64,000 bases of DNA from an uncultured Cohaesibacter sp. (lineage in GTDB: Bacteria > Pseudomonadota > Alphaproteobacteria > Rhizobiales > Cohaesibacteraceae): positions 2,185,303-2,249,302 of the forward strand of contig NZ_OY761553.1 in NCBI RefSeq assembly GCF_963664735.1, given 5' to 3'. The translations under genes and the position numbers were made by a program. The notes under the pieces are model-generated. The model made no database searches. It was not told where the DNA came from and saw only the letters and a list, made by a program, of their open reading frames with translations. Positions 11,216-18,639 of this stretch are shown one piece after another (within the stretch, counting starts at the first letter, position 1; each line of letters starts with the position of its first letter).

Positions 11216-11908
11216 ATGTGTGGAAGATTCATTCTGAAGGGATCGTGGGCAGATATCCACGAAATGTACAATCTCATTCGCCCCGAAGATCAACAGCGAA
11301 ACGTACCTGCCCGTTACAATATCGCGCCGACGCAGGACGTGCTTTATGTCACCGAACAAACCGGCGAAAGACGCCTTCATGAAGGGCGTTGGTGGCTGGT
11401 GCCTCATTGGGCCAAGGAACTGCAAAACAAGTATCCCATGTTCAACGCCCGCTCGGAAGAAGCACACAACAAGCCAGCCTTTCGCGATGCCTATAAAACG
11501 GGGCGCTGCCTCATCCCGGCTGACGGCTACTACGAATGGACGACCAGCAAGGCCGATGGCAAGAAGGATCCGCATCTTCTGCATTTGCCCAATTTCGAAC
11601 CCTTCGCCTTCGCAGGCCTGTCTAGCTACAATGCAACGCTGGATCTTTACAGCTGCACGATTTTGACAGCGCCTGCCGTCGATGAAATTCGCCAGATCCA
11701 CCCGCGCATGCCGGTCATTTTGAAGCCGGATGCATTTGACGCATGGTTAAGCACCGATACCGGGGTCAATGAAGCGCGGGATTTGTTGGAGCAGCATCGG
11801 GATCGGGAATTGATCTCCTATCCCGTGGACCGAGCCATAGGCAGCAGCAAAGCCTCTGGCGCCGATCTGATCGAGCCCGCGCCACCTGCCATCCCTACCC
11901 TGTTCTGA
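11216..11908 (+). CDS. SRAP-domain protein (HMCES/YedK family)
   Basis: A 230-residue protein covering the whole SRAP domain. Family members cross-link through Cys2 to abasic sites in single-stranded DNA and so shield them during replication. The expected pieces are present: MCGRF with Cys2 after Met removal, RYNIAPTQ, NARSEE, PADGYYEW with the active-site Glu, and HPRMPVIL with the active-site His. The length is typical. The gene stands alone on its strand, next to the stress-response block that starts just downstream. I see no LexA or EcfG site immediately upstream. Confidence 0.93.
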   Translation: MCGRFILKGSWADIHEMYNLIRPEDQQRNVPARYNIAPTQDVLYVTEQTGERRLHEGRWWLVPHWAKELQNKYPMFNARSEEAHNKPAFRDAYKTGRCLIPADGYYEWTTSKADGKKDPHLLHLPNFEPFAFAGLSSYNATLDLYSCTILTAPAVDEIRQIHPRMPVILKPDAFDAWLSTDTGVNEARDLLEQHRDRELISYPVDRAIGSSKASGADLIEPAPPAIPTLF

Positions 11909-12007
11909 GCAGAAAACGGGGGCCATGAAAATGGTTCCGTTCTGCGTTTCCTCCAACAGGATCCGAGCAGAGAGAGCGATCGGTCCCCCCTTGTCCAGGC
12001 AAAAGAG

Positions 12008-12033
12008 GGAACAATTTTCCGTTTTGAGGCGTT
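12008..12033 (+). promoter_or_regulatory. Candidate EcfG-dependent promoter (DUF992 gene)
   Basis: GGAAC at 12008-12012, then 17 nt, then CGTT at 12030-12033. This fits the EcfG consensus at its longer spacing and lies about 90 bp upstream of the DUF992 start. It is weaker evidence than the N16 sites elsewhere in the block because spacing differs by one. Confidence 0.55.
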
Positions 12034-12120
12034 AACCAATCGAACCAGATAGAAAGCCAATCACATTTCGTCCGGCTTTTTATCACGCTCTATACTTATC
12101 GCAATCTGGAGATTGATCCT

Positions 12121-12615
12121 ATGAAACGCTTTGTCAAATATCTATTTGTGGCAGCCATTCCGGCGCTGGTCTTTGCTGCTCCGGCCAAGGCCAAACAGAT
12201 TGATCGAGTGGAAATCGGGCATCTCGATTGTGCGGTAAAGGGTGGCGACGGCTTTATTTTCAAGTCGACCAAAGATCTTTCCTGCACCTTCACCTCGGCC
12301 AATCCGGACGTTCCAAAGGAAGCATACTTTGGCGCCATCAACAAATTCGGCCTTGATATCGGCAGTACCGATCACGGAGTCATTTCATGGTTGGTTCTGG
12401 CTCCGACCACAGACCGTTATCGCCCAGGTGCCCTTGCAGGGGACTATGCTGGCGTGAGTGCAGAAGCAACCGTTGGGGCAGGTGTTGGCGGCAACCTGCT
12501 GGTAGGTGGGTCCAATGAGACAATCACGCTACAGCCGCTGAGTGTTTCGGCGCAAACCGGTCTCAACTTTGCTCTGGCCATCAGTGAACTTCAGTTGCGC
12601 TCGCTGAAGGACTAA
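12121..12615 (+). CDS. Exported DUF992 protein
   Basis: A 164-residue protein with a Sec signal peptide (KRFVKYLF followed by a hydrophobic stretch, cleavage likely after FAAPAKAK). The mature part carries the DUF992 pattern: GHLDCAVKGGDGFI, DLSCTF, an alternating Gly-rich segment with YAGVSAEATVGAGVGGN, and a C-terminal LQLR. DUF992 proteins are exported proteins of Alphaproteobacteria whose role is unknown. An EcfG-type promoter candidate upstream and the surrounding stress genes suggest an envelope stress role, which is inference only. Confidence 0.85.
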   Translation: MKRFVKYLFVAAIPALVFAAPAKAKQIDRVEIGHLDCAVKGGDGFIFKSTKDLSCTFTSANPDVPKEAYFGAINKFGLDIGSTDHGVISWLVLAPTTDRYRPGALAGDYAGVSAEATVGAGVGGNLLVGGSNETITLQPLSVSAQTGLNFALAISELQLRSLKD

Positions 12616-12693
12616 GCCGGTCACATTCGGTTTGGCAGGCTCTGCTTGCCCGCCTCATTCTTTCTTTTTAGCGATTATCCAAAGGAGATCATC

Positions 12694-12888
12694 ATGTTTG
12701 CCGGTTACGGAATAATTGGCCTTATCATTCTTGTTCTTGATATCTACGCTGTCATCAAGGTGATTGGCAGCTACGAAAGCACAGGGGTCAAACTGCTATG
12801 GATTCTCGGGATTATCATCTTCCCGCTGTTAGGCCTGATTGTCTGGTTTTTCGCTGGCCCCGGAGGCCGTCGCCCTGCTCGCCTTTGA
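12694..12888 (+). CDS. Small membrane protein with PLDc_N-like helices
   Basis: A 64-residue protein with two transmembrane helices separated by a short charged turn (IGSYESTGVKLLW) and a Pro-Gly kink (IIFPLLGLIVWFFAGP), the pattern of the PLDc_N family of small membrane proteins. The open frame could begin at 12646, but AAAGGAG lies directly before the ATG at 12694, which fixes the start. It follows DUF992 by 78 bp on the same strand and may share its promoter. Its last 60 bases overlap the 3' end of the convergent CHASE-HWE kinase gene. Confidence 0.8.
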   Translation: MFAGYGIIGLIILVLDIYAVIKVIGSYESTGVKLLWILGIIIFPLLGLIVWFFAGPGGRRPARL

Positions 12889-14547
12889 TTTAGGCTTGAA
12901 GCGAGGCTCCGCATTCAGAGGAACCGAGATCTTGACGGTAAGCCCGTGCTCCTCAAAGATCCGCTCAATCGAGCCTCTCAATTCACCCCGGATATTGGCG
13001 TCAATGAGCTTGGTGCCAAATCCCTTATGATCAGGAGCGGCAACGGCGTCCTTGCTCTGTTCTTTCCAGACAAGGTTCAGAGTTTGGCCTTTGCCCTTTT
13101 GCTCCAGAGACCAGAATACGCTCAAGGCGGCATTGTCTTGAGCAACATCACTATATTTGAGGGCATTTGTTGCCAACTCATGGAATGTCAAGGCGAAGGC
13201 CTGAACGGTGGTTTCATCCAGATCCACTTTCGGACCGGAAATCTGACCGCCAAACTGCTCTTCCCCCAAAACCTGACCCAATTCCTTGGAAAGCAGATCA
13301 GACAGATCGGCACGCTGCCAATGGGATCGCGTTAAAGCGTCCTGCGCATTGGCCATGGCCTGAAGGCGCGCCGTGAAGCTTTCTGAAAAATCCTTGATCG
13401 TTTCGGAGTGATGCGCCGTCTGCCGCGCCATTGCCAGAATACGGGCAATGGAGTTCTTGATCCTGTGCTTCATTTCCTGCAACAGCAGGTCTTTCTCGAT
13501 CAGGTTCTTTTCCGAGAGCTGTTGCATGGTCTTGGCTGATCGTACAGCCTTGAGCTGGGAGTGGGTAATCCATGCAAGCATGATCGCCAAGAGCGAGAAT
13601 ACAATGAAAGAGACGTATGGAGCTGCAGTCTGCAAGGTCCAAGCGGCTTTGTTCTTTACTCTGATATCCAGAACCCATTTACGCCCAGCCACCTCCATGA
13701 CCCGCGTAACCTGTTGGCCGAAGGAGTCTTCCTGATCATATAACGCCGATCTATAAAGCGGGCGGCTTTTATCATCCAGATCCTGCACCTGAAGCGCGAC
13801 TGGCAAGTTCGGTTTTTCGGCAAGAGCCGTGGTGAAAAGATCCCCCGCCCTGAAGGGAGCATAAATCACGCCTTTTGCCGGTTTCTGACCGATAGATGGG
13901 GTCACATCTTCGGGGGGAATCTCGGTTTCATCATTCTCATATTTGGAATAGACCAGAAAACCGGCCTGTTTGATCGCGGTAATTTCCTGCACCAGTTGCA
14001 CGGGCCCGGATGCAACCATCTCACCGGTTTCATAGGCCTTTTGAATGGCGGCCCGGCGCGTGGGCTCTGAATACATATCATAGCCAATTGCGGCCTGATT
14101 TCGGTCCGTAAGGGGCTCCAGCACCATGATCACGGCACGCTCTGGCAGATCCGTCTGAGGCCACACCTTTGTTCCGCTACTATAATCTTCAGATAAAATT
14201 GCGTTGAGTGCCTCATCCTTGTCAGGCGAAATGGCTTCTGCAAAGCCAATGCCCAAAAGACCGGGATAGTTGTCTTTGAGATTGAAACCGGAAATATTCT
14301 TGCCAAACCGCTTGTGCCTGATACGGCTCGGCGTTGCCGAAAAGAAGGCATTTGTAGCGCGCAATAGTGCCAAATGCTGAGACAAACGCAAAGACACCCG
14401 GTCGACCACCTGGCCAGCTACATCCTCCGCATGCCTCTCGGTTGCCTGTTCGGCATTATTATAGAGCATCAGAGATGCGCCAGTACCAATGATCATGACA
14501 GTGGAGAAAACAATCGGAGCGATTAGTCTGTGCATGCGCGGTTCCAT
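12829..14547 (-). CDS. CHASE-domain HWE-family sensor histidine kinase
   Basis: A 572-residue membrane kinase: helix 1 (about 8-28), periplasmic CHASE domain (about 60-290), helix 2 (about 308-328), a short coiled region, and an HWE catalytic core. The phosphoacceptor is His361 in MKHRIKN, the N-box Asn is Asn461 in HELATNALKYS, and the diagnostic WxE is Trp494-Lys-Glu496. HWE kinases commonly phosphorylate PhyR in alphaproteobacterial general stress signalling. Only the 165-bp DUF1328 gene lies between this gene and phyR, so a PhyK-type role is likely. The last 60 bp overlap the convergent small membrane protein gene. No EcfG box is visible upstream. Confidence 0.9.
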   Translation of the reverse strand: MEPRMHRLIAPIVFSTVMIIGTGASLMLYNNAEQATERHAEDVAGQVVDRVSLRLSQHLALLRATNAFFSATPSRIRHKRFGKNISGFNLKDNYPGLLGIGFAEAISPDKDEALNAILSEDYSSGTKVWPQTDLPERAVIMVLEPLTDRNQAAIGYDMYSEPTRRAAIQKAYETGEMVASGPVQLVQEITAIKQAGFLVYSKYENDETEIPPEDVTPSIGQKPAKGVIYAPFRAGDLFTTALAEKPNLPVALQVQDLDDKSRPLYRSALYDQEDSFGQQVTRVMEVAGRKWVLDIRVKNKAAWTLQTAAPYVSFIVFSLLAIMLAWITHSQLKAVRSAKTMQQLSEKNLIEKDLLLQEMKHRIKNSIARILAMARQTAHHSETIKDFSESFTARLQAMANAQDALTRSHWQRADLSDLLSKELGQVLGEEQFGGQISGPKVDLDETTVQAFALTFHELATNALKYSDVAQDNAALSVFWSLEQKGKGQTLNLVWKEQSKDAVAAPDHKGFGTKLIDANIRGELRGSIERIFEEHGLTVKISVPLNAEPRFKPKSKASRATASGASEKPDNQA

Positions 14548-14708
14548 GTTGTCGTTTTAAAAACGATAATGCGAGAAGCGTACTATATACAAAAGCATAA
14601 AGGCTAGTACGGAATTCTAGCCCAAAACGGCAACCATCCCCCAAAACAAAACAAGCAAAACACACACGTAATAATTTACTGGCTCGCGGTAATTTTTCCC
14701 TGAGATTC

Positions 14709-14746
14709 AAAAAGAAAAGCGGCTCTGCTTTTCCAGAACCGCTTTT
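14709..14746 (-). terminator. Terminator of the DUF1328 gene
   Basis: On the minus strand a 14-bp stem (AAAAGCGGTTCTGG side against CAGAGCCGCTTTT, one wobble) closes a short A-rich loop and runs into TTCTTTTTG. It lies 29 bp after the DUF1328 stop and before the kinase start. Confidence 0.85.
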
Positions 14747-14774
14747 GATAATGAGCCTTCACTGACTTGTTCGA

Positions 14775-14939
14775 TTATCGTCCTCGCACGAGATGCATAA
14801 ACAGGGAAATAACCAGAAAAACCAAGAACAGGAAGAACAGGATTTGCGCGATTCCTGCCGAAGCGCCTGCTATTCCACCAAATCCAAGAACACCTGCGAC
14901 AATTGCAACAATAAAAAAAACGAAAGCATAGTAAAGCAT
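14775..14939 (-). CDS. DUF1328 small membrane protein
   Basis: A 54-residue protein with two transmembrane helices: [20 protein letters not shown], a Gly/Ala-rich turn ([11 protein letters not shown]), a second helix and a short basic tail (HLVRGR). This matches the DUF1328 family in sequence and length. The frame opens at 14960, but AAAGGAG lies just before the ATG at 14939. Members are often stress-induced in proteobacteria and their function is unknown. A good EcfG promoter lies 30-54 bp upstream and a strong terminator follows, so the gene is a monocistronic member of the stress regulon. Confidence 0.88.
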   Translation of the reverse strand: MLYYAFVFFIVAIVAGVLGFGGIAGASAGIAQILFFLFLVFLVISLFMHLVRGR

Positions 14940-14968
14940 ATCTCTTCTCCTTTGTTCCACACTAATAA

Positions 14969-14993
14969 AACAATTCAGAGCAAAGATAGTTCC
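14969..14993 (-). promoter_or_regulatory. EcfG-type promoter of the DUF1328 gene
   Basis: Read on the minus strand: GGAAC at 14993-14989, 16 nt, TGTT at 14972-14969. Spacing equals that of the nepR promoter. The site lies 30 bp upstream of the ATG. Confidence 0.8.
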
Positions 14994-15010
14994 ATGCGAC
15001 AGCCATGTTT

Positions 15011-15796
15011 TTATTGCGCACTTTCGTCGAAAAACAGAGCCTGACTAATCAAAGCTTTCACCATGTCTTCGTTGAACGGTTTCGTGACGAGGAATGTCGG
15101 CTCAGGTCTTTCGCCCGTCAACAAGCGCTCAGGGAAAGCCGTAATGAAAATAACGGGAATGTCGCTGTCCTTGAGGATCTCATTGACCGCATCGATGCCA
15201 GAAGAACCATCGGCCAGCTGAATATCTGCAAGCACCATTTTGGGCTTGTCACTATTGTAGAGCTCGATTGCCTCGTCAAAGGTGCGCGCGATGCCAGTAA
15301 CGCGATGACCCAGGCTTTCCACCATCTGCTCTATGTCCATGGCAATCAGAGGCTCATCCTCAATGATCATGATATCGGTTGCGACCTGCTTGGAAATCAG
15401 CTCGGACGCTTCACTAAGAAGCCCCGCAACACTGTCGCTTTCAACGCCGAGAACGAGCGCGATCTCTTCGGGAGTGAATTCTTCAACCGAGGCCAGCAGA
15501 AATGCCTGACGCGGTGCCGGTGGCACATTCTGCAAGTTGGTCTGGGCACGGCTTTCCCAGCCGTAAGGCGATTTTGCCGGAAGGACTTCGACATTCGCTC
15601 TTCTATAAAGGTCGGAAAATAACTTATAGAGAGAAACGCGATCACTGCTGGTTTCGGGGAAAAGGGTGACATCTGAAATCAAAGCTTCCAGAGTGGCTGC
15701 CACAAAGGCATCGCCAGATGTTTGAGATCCTGTCACAGCGCGAGCATAGCGACGAAGATAGGGAAGATGCGCGGCAACTCTTGTAGAAAGCGTCAT
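15011..15796 (-). CDS. phyR: General stress response regulator PhyR
   Basis: A 261-residue protein with an N-terminal sigma-like (ECF) domain (about 1-130) and a C-terminal receiver domain (about 140-258), the domain order unique to PhyR. Receiver residues are in place: acidic pair Glu146-Asp147, phosphoacceptor Asp191 in LADIQLADG, Thr219 in [12 protein letters not shown], and Lys239 in TKPF. When phosphorylated, the sigma-like domain binds NepR and releases EcfG. It is divergent from nepR-ecfG across 164 bp, the canonical arrangement. Its own upstream region has a GGAAC at 15879-15875 but no matching GTT (ATT at the N17 position), so EcfG autoregulation of phyR is less clear than that of nepR. 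Confidence 0.97.
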   Translation of the reverse strand: MTLSTRVAAHLPYLRRYARAVTGSQTSGDAFVAATLEALISDVTLFPETSSDRVSLYKLFSDLYRRANVEVLPAKSPYGWESRAQTNLQNVPPAPRQAFLLASVEEFTPEEIALVLGVESDSVAGLLSEASELISKQVATDIMIIEDEPLIAMDIEQMVESLGHRVTGIARTFDEAIELYNSDKPKMVLADIQLADGSSGIDAVNEILKDSDIPVIFITAFPERLLTGERPEPTFLVTKPFNEDMVKALISQALFFDESAQ

Positions 15797-15888
15797 CTAT
15801 AAACCTCTCCTTGATAGGTTCGACTTCAAAATCGAGACTGTAGTATGTCTATTCAATTCGCGAGACGAAAAAAAGTTCCGAGCCAACA

Positions 15889-15913
15889 GGAACTTTTTTG
15901 CGAATGAGGCGTT
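15889..15913 (+). promoter_or_regulatory. EcfG-type promoter of nepR-ecfG
   Basis: GGAAC at 15889-15893, 16 nt, CGTT at 15910-15913, an exact match to the alphaproteobacterial EcfG consensus. It is 47 bp before the nepR start, implying positive autoregulation of the sigma factor. Confidence 0.9.
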
Positions 15914-15960
15914 TTGATAGCAAGACCGAGACAAATCCTTGGCCTCTAAAGGTGTTCTAA

Positions 15961-16182
15961 ATGGTAAATGTAAAAGAAAAATCGGGCATTTTGAGCGCAT
16001 CCGACATGTTGGGGCGATCATTGCGACCCAACGAGGAGCTGGATCCCAATGATGCAATCGCGCAACAGCTGAAAGCGCTTTACACCCAGACCGAGCAAGA
16101 AGCCATTCCGGATCGTTTTCTGGATCTGCTTGAACGGCTGGATGAAGCTGAGCGTGCGGCCAACTCAATTGGTGAGAGGTAA
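15961..16182 (+). CDS. nepR: Anti-sigma factor NepR
   Basis: A 73-residue protein with the NepR core LKALYTQTEQEAIPDRFLDL followed by a second helix (LERLDEAERAA). Family members hold EcfG inactive by wrapping two helices around its sigma domains, and they switch partner to phosphorylated PhyR under stress. The N-terminal 30 residues are probably unstructured, as in known NepR proteins. It lies 9 bp upstream of ecfG on the same transcript, with an EcfG promoter in front. The size and position leave little doubt. Confidence 0.95.
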   Translation: MVNVKEKSGILSASDMLGRSLRPNEELDPNDAIAQQLKALYTQTEQEAIPDRFLDLLERLDEAERAANSIGER

Positions 16183-16191
16183 ACGCTCAAG

Positions 16192-16746
16192 ATGCAAAAA
16201 GCTGACAGTAGTTTCAAGCGGGAGATGCTCTCCATGCTCCCCAGTCTTCGCGCCTTCGCCATGTCACTCTGTGGGCAGCATGACCGCGCCGACGATCTGG
16301 TACAAGACACGGTGATGAAAGCCTGGTCCAAGCAGGAAAGCTTTGAACTGGGCACCAATATGCGGGCCTGGCTCTTTACCATCCTGCGCAACGAATTCTA
16401 TAGCCAGATGCGCAAAAGCGGGCGAGAAGTGCAAGACAGTGAAGGCACCTTCACTGAAAGCCTCAGCACACAACCGGCCCAGCACGGGCAGATGGACCTT
16501 CAGGATTTCCGCAAGGCGCTTGCCAAATTGCCAGACAATCAACGTGAAGCGATCGTTTTGGTTGGCGCTTCGGGCATGTCTTATGAAGAAGCCGCAGAAA
16601 TTTGCAATTGCAAGGTTGGCACCATCAAAAGCCGCGTCAACAGGGCAAGAGCTCATCTGCAAGAGCTGTTGTCGCTGGATGAAGATGGTACGTACCATCC
16701 AGACAGCTCGGCAGCCTCGGTTGTCTCCCAAGCCTTTGTTGGCTGA
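16192..16746 (+). CDS. ecfG: Extracytoplasmic-function sigma factor EcfG
   Basis: A 184-residue ECF sigma factor (ECF15-type). Sigma region 2 spans about residues 13-78 with CGQHDRADDLVQDTVMKAW, and region 4 spans about 110-160 with LPDNQREAIVLVGASGMSYEEAA and a helix-turn-helix ending VGTIKSRVNRAR. It directs RNA polymerase to GGAAC-N16/17-cGTT promoters, several of which lie in this window. Translation is probably coupled to nepR (9-bp gap). A clear terminator follows the stop. Confidence 0.96.
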   Translation: MQKADSSFKREMLSMLPSLRAFAMSLCGQHDRADDLVQDTVMKAWSKQESFELGTNMRAWLFTILRNEFYSQMRKSGREVQDSEGTFTESLSTQPAQHGQMDLQDFRKALAKLPDNQREAIVLVGASGMSYEEAAEICNCKVGTIKSRVNRARAHLQELLSLDEDGTYHPDSSAASVVSQAFVG

Positions 16747-16797
16747 GCAAAGCCCTCTGACCCAAATAATTTAAATTTACTCCTAGACTTCTATGTC

Positions 16798-16830
16798 ACC
16801 CGATGCGCTTTTGAGTGCATCGGGTTTTTC
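16798..16830 (+). terminator. Terminator of nepR-ecfG
   Basis: A 9-bp stem (ACCCGATGC with GCATCGGGT) with a 10-nt loop and a TTTTTC tail, 51 bp after the ecfG stop. Confidence 0.88.
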
Positions 16831-16982
16831 TTATTGTCCTTCGGCTTTGACATCTTGCATATCGCCCAGCCAGACTAATTTTTTACTTCAACTTTTACAC
16901 CACCGGTAAAGAAAAACTCCTTCACCGCTCTGTCAGAACGGGAAAGGAGTGAAGTGAGTTGGCTCAGCTTTGCTCTTGTTGA

Positions 16983-17492
16983 TCAATCGCTGATAATTGC
17001 CCGCAGCATCCAGAGCGCTTTCTCATGGAAGGTGAGCCGTGCAGTCAGCATGTCTTCGGTAACCAGATCGCCTGCATTGCCAGCTGCTTCGCCGGCGCGG
17101 CGCATTGTTCGGACCAGCTCTTCATGCATGGCGATAAGATCTTCGACCATATCCTGCGCCTTGAGATCAGACACCTCGCCACGTTCTGGCATGAAGTTAC
17201 CGAAGTTTGCACCCTTGACCGGAGCCAAGGCGTCCAGGGCACGAATACGCTCTGCGATTTCATCAGCGGCCGCGAACAGGTCGTTGTAATGCTCTTCCGT
17301 CAGTTCGTGGAGCGATTTGAACAAAGGCCCGACAACGTTCCAGTGGTAGATATGACTAACCACGGTCAGCTTGTAGGTCGCACCAAGAATATCAGACAGC
17401 GCTTCGGCCATATCCTTGCGGTAGGTTGCATCCAAGCCGTTGTTGATCTTGGATTCGCTTGGAGCAGTTTGCAATACAGCATGTACAGTCAT
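16983..17492 (-). CDS. dps: Dps-family ferritin-like DNA-protection protein
   Basis: A 169-residue Dps protein. The frame opens at 17606, but the ATG at 17492 follows AAAGGAT and begins the usual Dps N-terminus, so I use it. The ferroxidase residues at the dimer interface are visible: His50 in HIYHWNVVG, His62 in SLHELTEEHY, Asp77 and Glu81 in AAADEIAER. Dps oxidises and stores iron and can coat DNA, protecting against hydrogen peroxide. It is downstream of the DUF883 and holin-like genes, after a 131-bp gap. I found no EcfG box directly upstream, so control may come from the DUF883 promoter. Confidence 0.93.
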   Translation of the reverse strand: MTVHAVLQTAPSESKINNGLDATYRKDMAEALSDILGATYKLTVVSHIYHWNVVGPLFKSLHELTEEHYNDLFAAADEIAERIRALDALAPVKGANFGNFMPERGEVSDLKAQDMVEDLIAMHEELVRTMRRAGEAAGNAGDLVTEDMLTARLTFHEKALWMLRAIISD

Positions 17493-17623
17493 GGTAGAGA
17501 TCCTTTCTAAATTCGTTTCAATATCGGAAATTGGGTGGCTTGGAGTCGTGCATCCAATAGCGTCGACCATAGGGTTACTCTCCCTCTGGCACGCCAGATC
17601 ACTCATGCCTCATGGCCAAGGTT

Positions 17624-18046
17624 CTAGCGCTTGGCATCACGCTTGCGAGAAACGTAACCGGCAGCCGTTATGCCGAAACCCAGCGCCATCATCAGCAATG
17701 GAGAGGCACTGACAATCTTCAGCACGGCCTGCATCGTCGCAAGATCTGTGCTCGACGCGGCCCGAGCGGCGGCTTTTACCCGCGCTCTTTGACAACGCCG
17801 ACGAGCAAGCAGGTAAAGAACAATCGCACTGGCTAAAAATGCCAGCGCAGCCAGTATGATCGACGCCTCCAATGCGCCCAGATAGCGCTCCAGCGCAATG
17901 AACGAGGCCAGAAGCCCAAAGACTGAGCCGACGAGGCCTGCAAGGAAGGCTACTACAAAGAGCAGTCCGTCCTCAAGGCTGTCTTCAAGCTCTCGCTTGA
18001 TTCCCGGGCCAGCCAGTTGGGCCAAAATGGAGACAAGGGCGCCCAT
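17624..18046 (-). CDS. Putative holin-superfamily (phage_holin_3_6-like) membrane protein
   Basis: A 140-residue protein with two adjacent long hydrophobic helices (about 28-50 and 60-82), a very basic stretch (ARRRCQRARVKAAARAA), and a C-terminal hydrophobic helix (about 113-132). The layout resembles the chromosomal holin-like family often found beside YqjD/DUF883 genes, not a phage lysis gene. It starts 3 bp after the DUF883 stop, so the two are co-transcribed. The function is unknown. The neighbourhood suggests envelope adjustment under stress. Confidence 0.65.
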   Translation of the reverse strand: MGALVSILAQLAGPGIKRELEDSLEDGLLFVVAFLAGLVGSVFGLLASFIALERYLGALEASIILAALAFLASAIVLYLLARRRCQRARVKAAARAASSTDLATMQAVLKIVSASPLLMMALGFGITAAGYVSRKRDAKR

Positions 18047-18049
18047 GGT

Positions 18050-18370
18050 TTATTTACGCACCATCAAGGCGGCCAGAAAACCGACACCTGCAGCAAGGCC
18101 AACAGCGGCAAGCGGCTTCTTGCGAATTTCCAGCATCATGCGCGCTTCTGCACGACCTGCGTCTTCGCTGAGCTCGGACACTTTTTCCTGAGCCTTGGCA
18201 ACGGCGGTTTTGGCAACGCCTCGAGCCCGCTCCTGCAGATTGATGACATCATCGGATCCACGTTTTGACAACAGATCAGTAATGCTTGCGATGTCGGAAC
18301 GCAGCTCTTCGATCTGTTTGTTCAGGTCTGCATCAACGGTGGTTTCGCTTTTGTTATTGGCAGTAGCCAT
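18050..18370 (-). CDS. DUF883 / ElaB-YqjD-like membrane protein
   Basis: A 106-residue protein: a charged coiled-coil helix (about 14-80, with IEELRSDIASITDLLSKRG and AKAQEKVSELSEDAGRAEA) and a C-terminal membrane helix (LAAVGLAAGVGFLAALMVRK). This is the ElaB/YqjD plan; members are inner-membrane proteins, some of which bind ribosomes in stationary phase. The start at 18370 is set by AAAAGGAG 8 nt upstream; the longer frame to 18409 lacks a site. It is the first gene of a DUF883-holin-Dps run. GGAAC at 18438-18434 lacks a proper -10, so no EcfG promoter is claimed. Confidence 0.85.
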   Translation of the reverse strand: MATANNKSETTVDADLNKQIEELRSDIASITDLLSKRGSDDVINLQERARGVAKTAVAKAQEKVSELSEDAGRAEARMMLEIRKKPLAAVGLAAGVGFLAALMVRK

Positions 18371-18472
18371 AGCGTAATCTCCTTTTGTTTCGTATTCGTC
18401 AGACACCAAACCAATGTTTGCAAACCGGGCTTTGTTCCTGATTTTATTGAATATTTATATTTTTAATTTTCT

Positions 18473-18497
18473 GGAACCTTTATGCGTTCCATGCGTT
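18473..18497 (+). promoter_or_regulatory. EcfG-type promoter of the GAF-PAS-HWE kinase gene
   Basis: GGAAC at 18473-18477, 16 nt, CGTT at 18494-18497, an exact consensus match about 145 bp before the kinase start. Confidence 0.8.
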
Positions 18498-18639
18498 GGA
18501 ATAATGAATCGCTCGCGGGGCGCGTGCTGTTTCTCTCAGACCAGAAGCCACCAAAGTGATTTGGAAACACAACGACATGCGCGTTGGAAAACAAAATTCG
18601 AGAAACAAGGTCATTTGCTGTCTTGGGGCCTAAGTTGAA

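Noticed and set aside
15855-15879. EcfG promoter for phyR on the minus strand
   Set aside because: GGAAC is present but the -10 at N17 is ATT, not GTT. Possible but not claimed.
17624-18046. Phage lysis holin
   Set aside because: No endolysin or other phage genes nearby; the gene is tightly linked to DUF883 in a stress setting.
18414-18438. EcfG promoter for the DUF883 gene
   Set aside because: GGAAC at 18438-18434 on the minus strand is followed at the right distance by CAT, not GTT.
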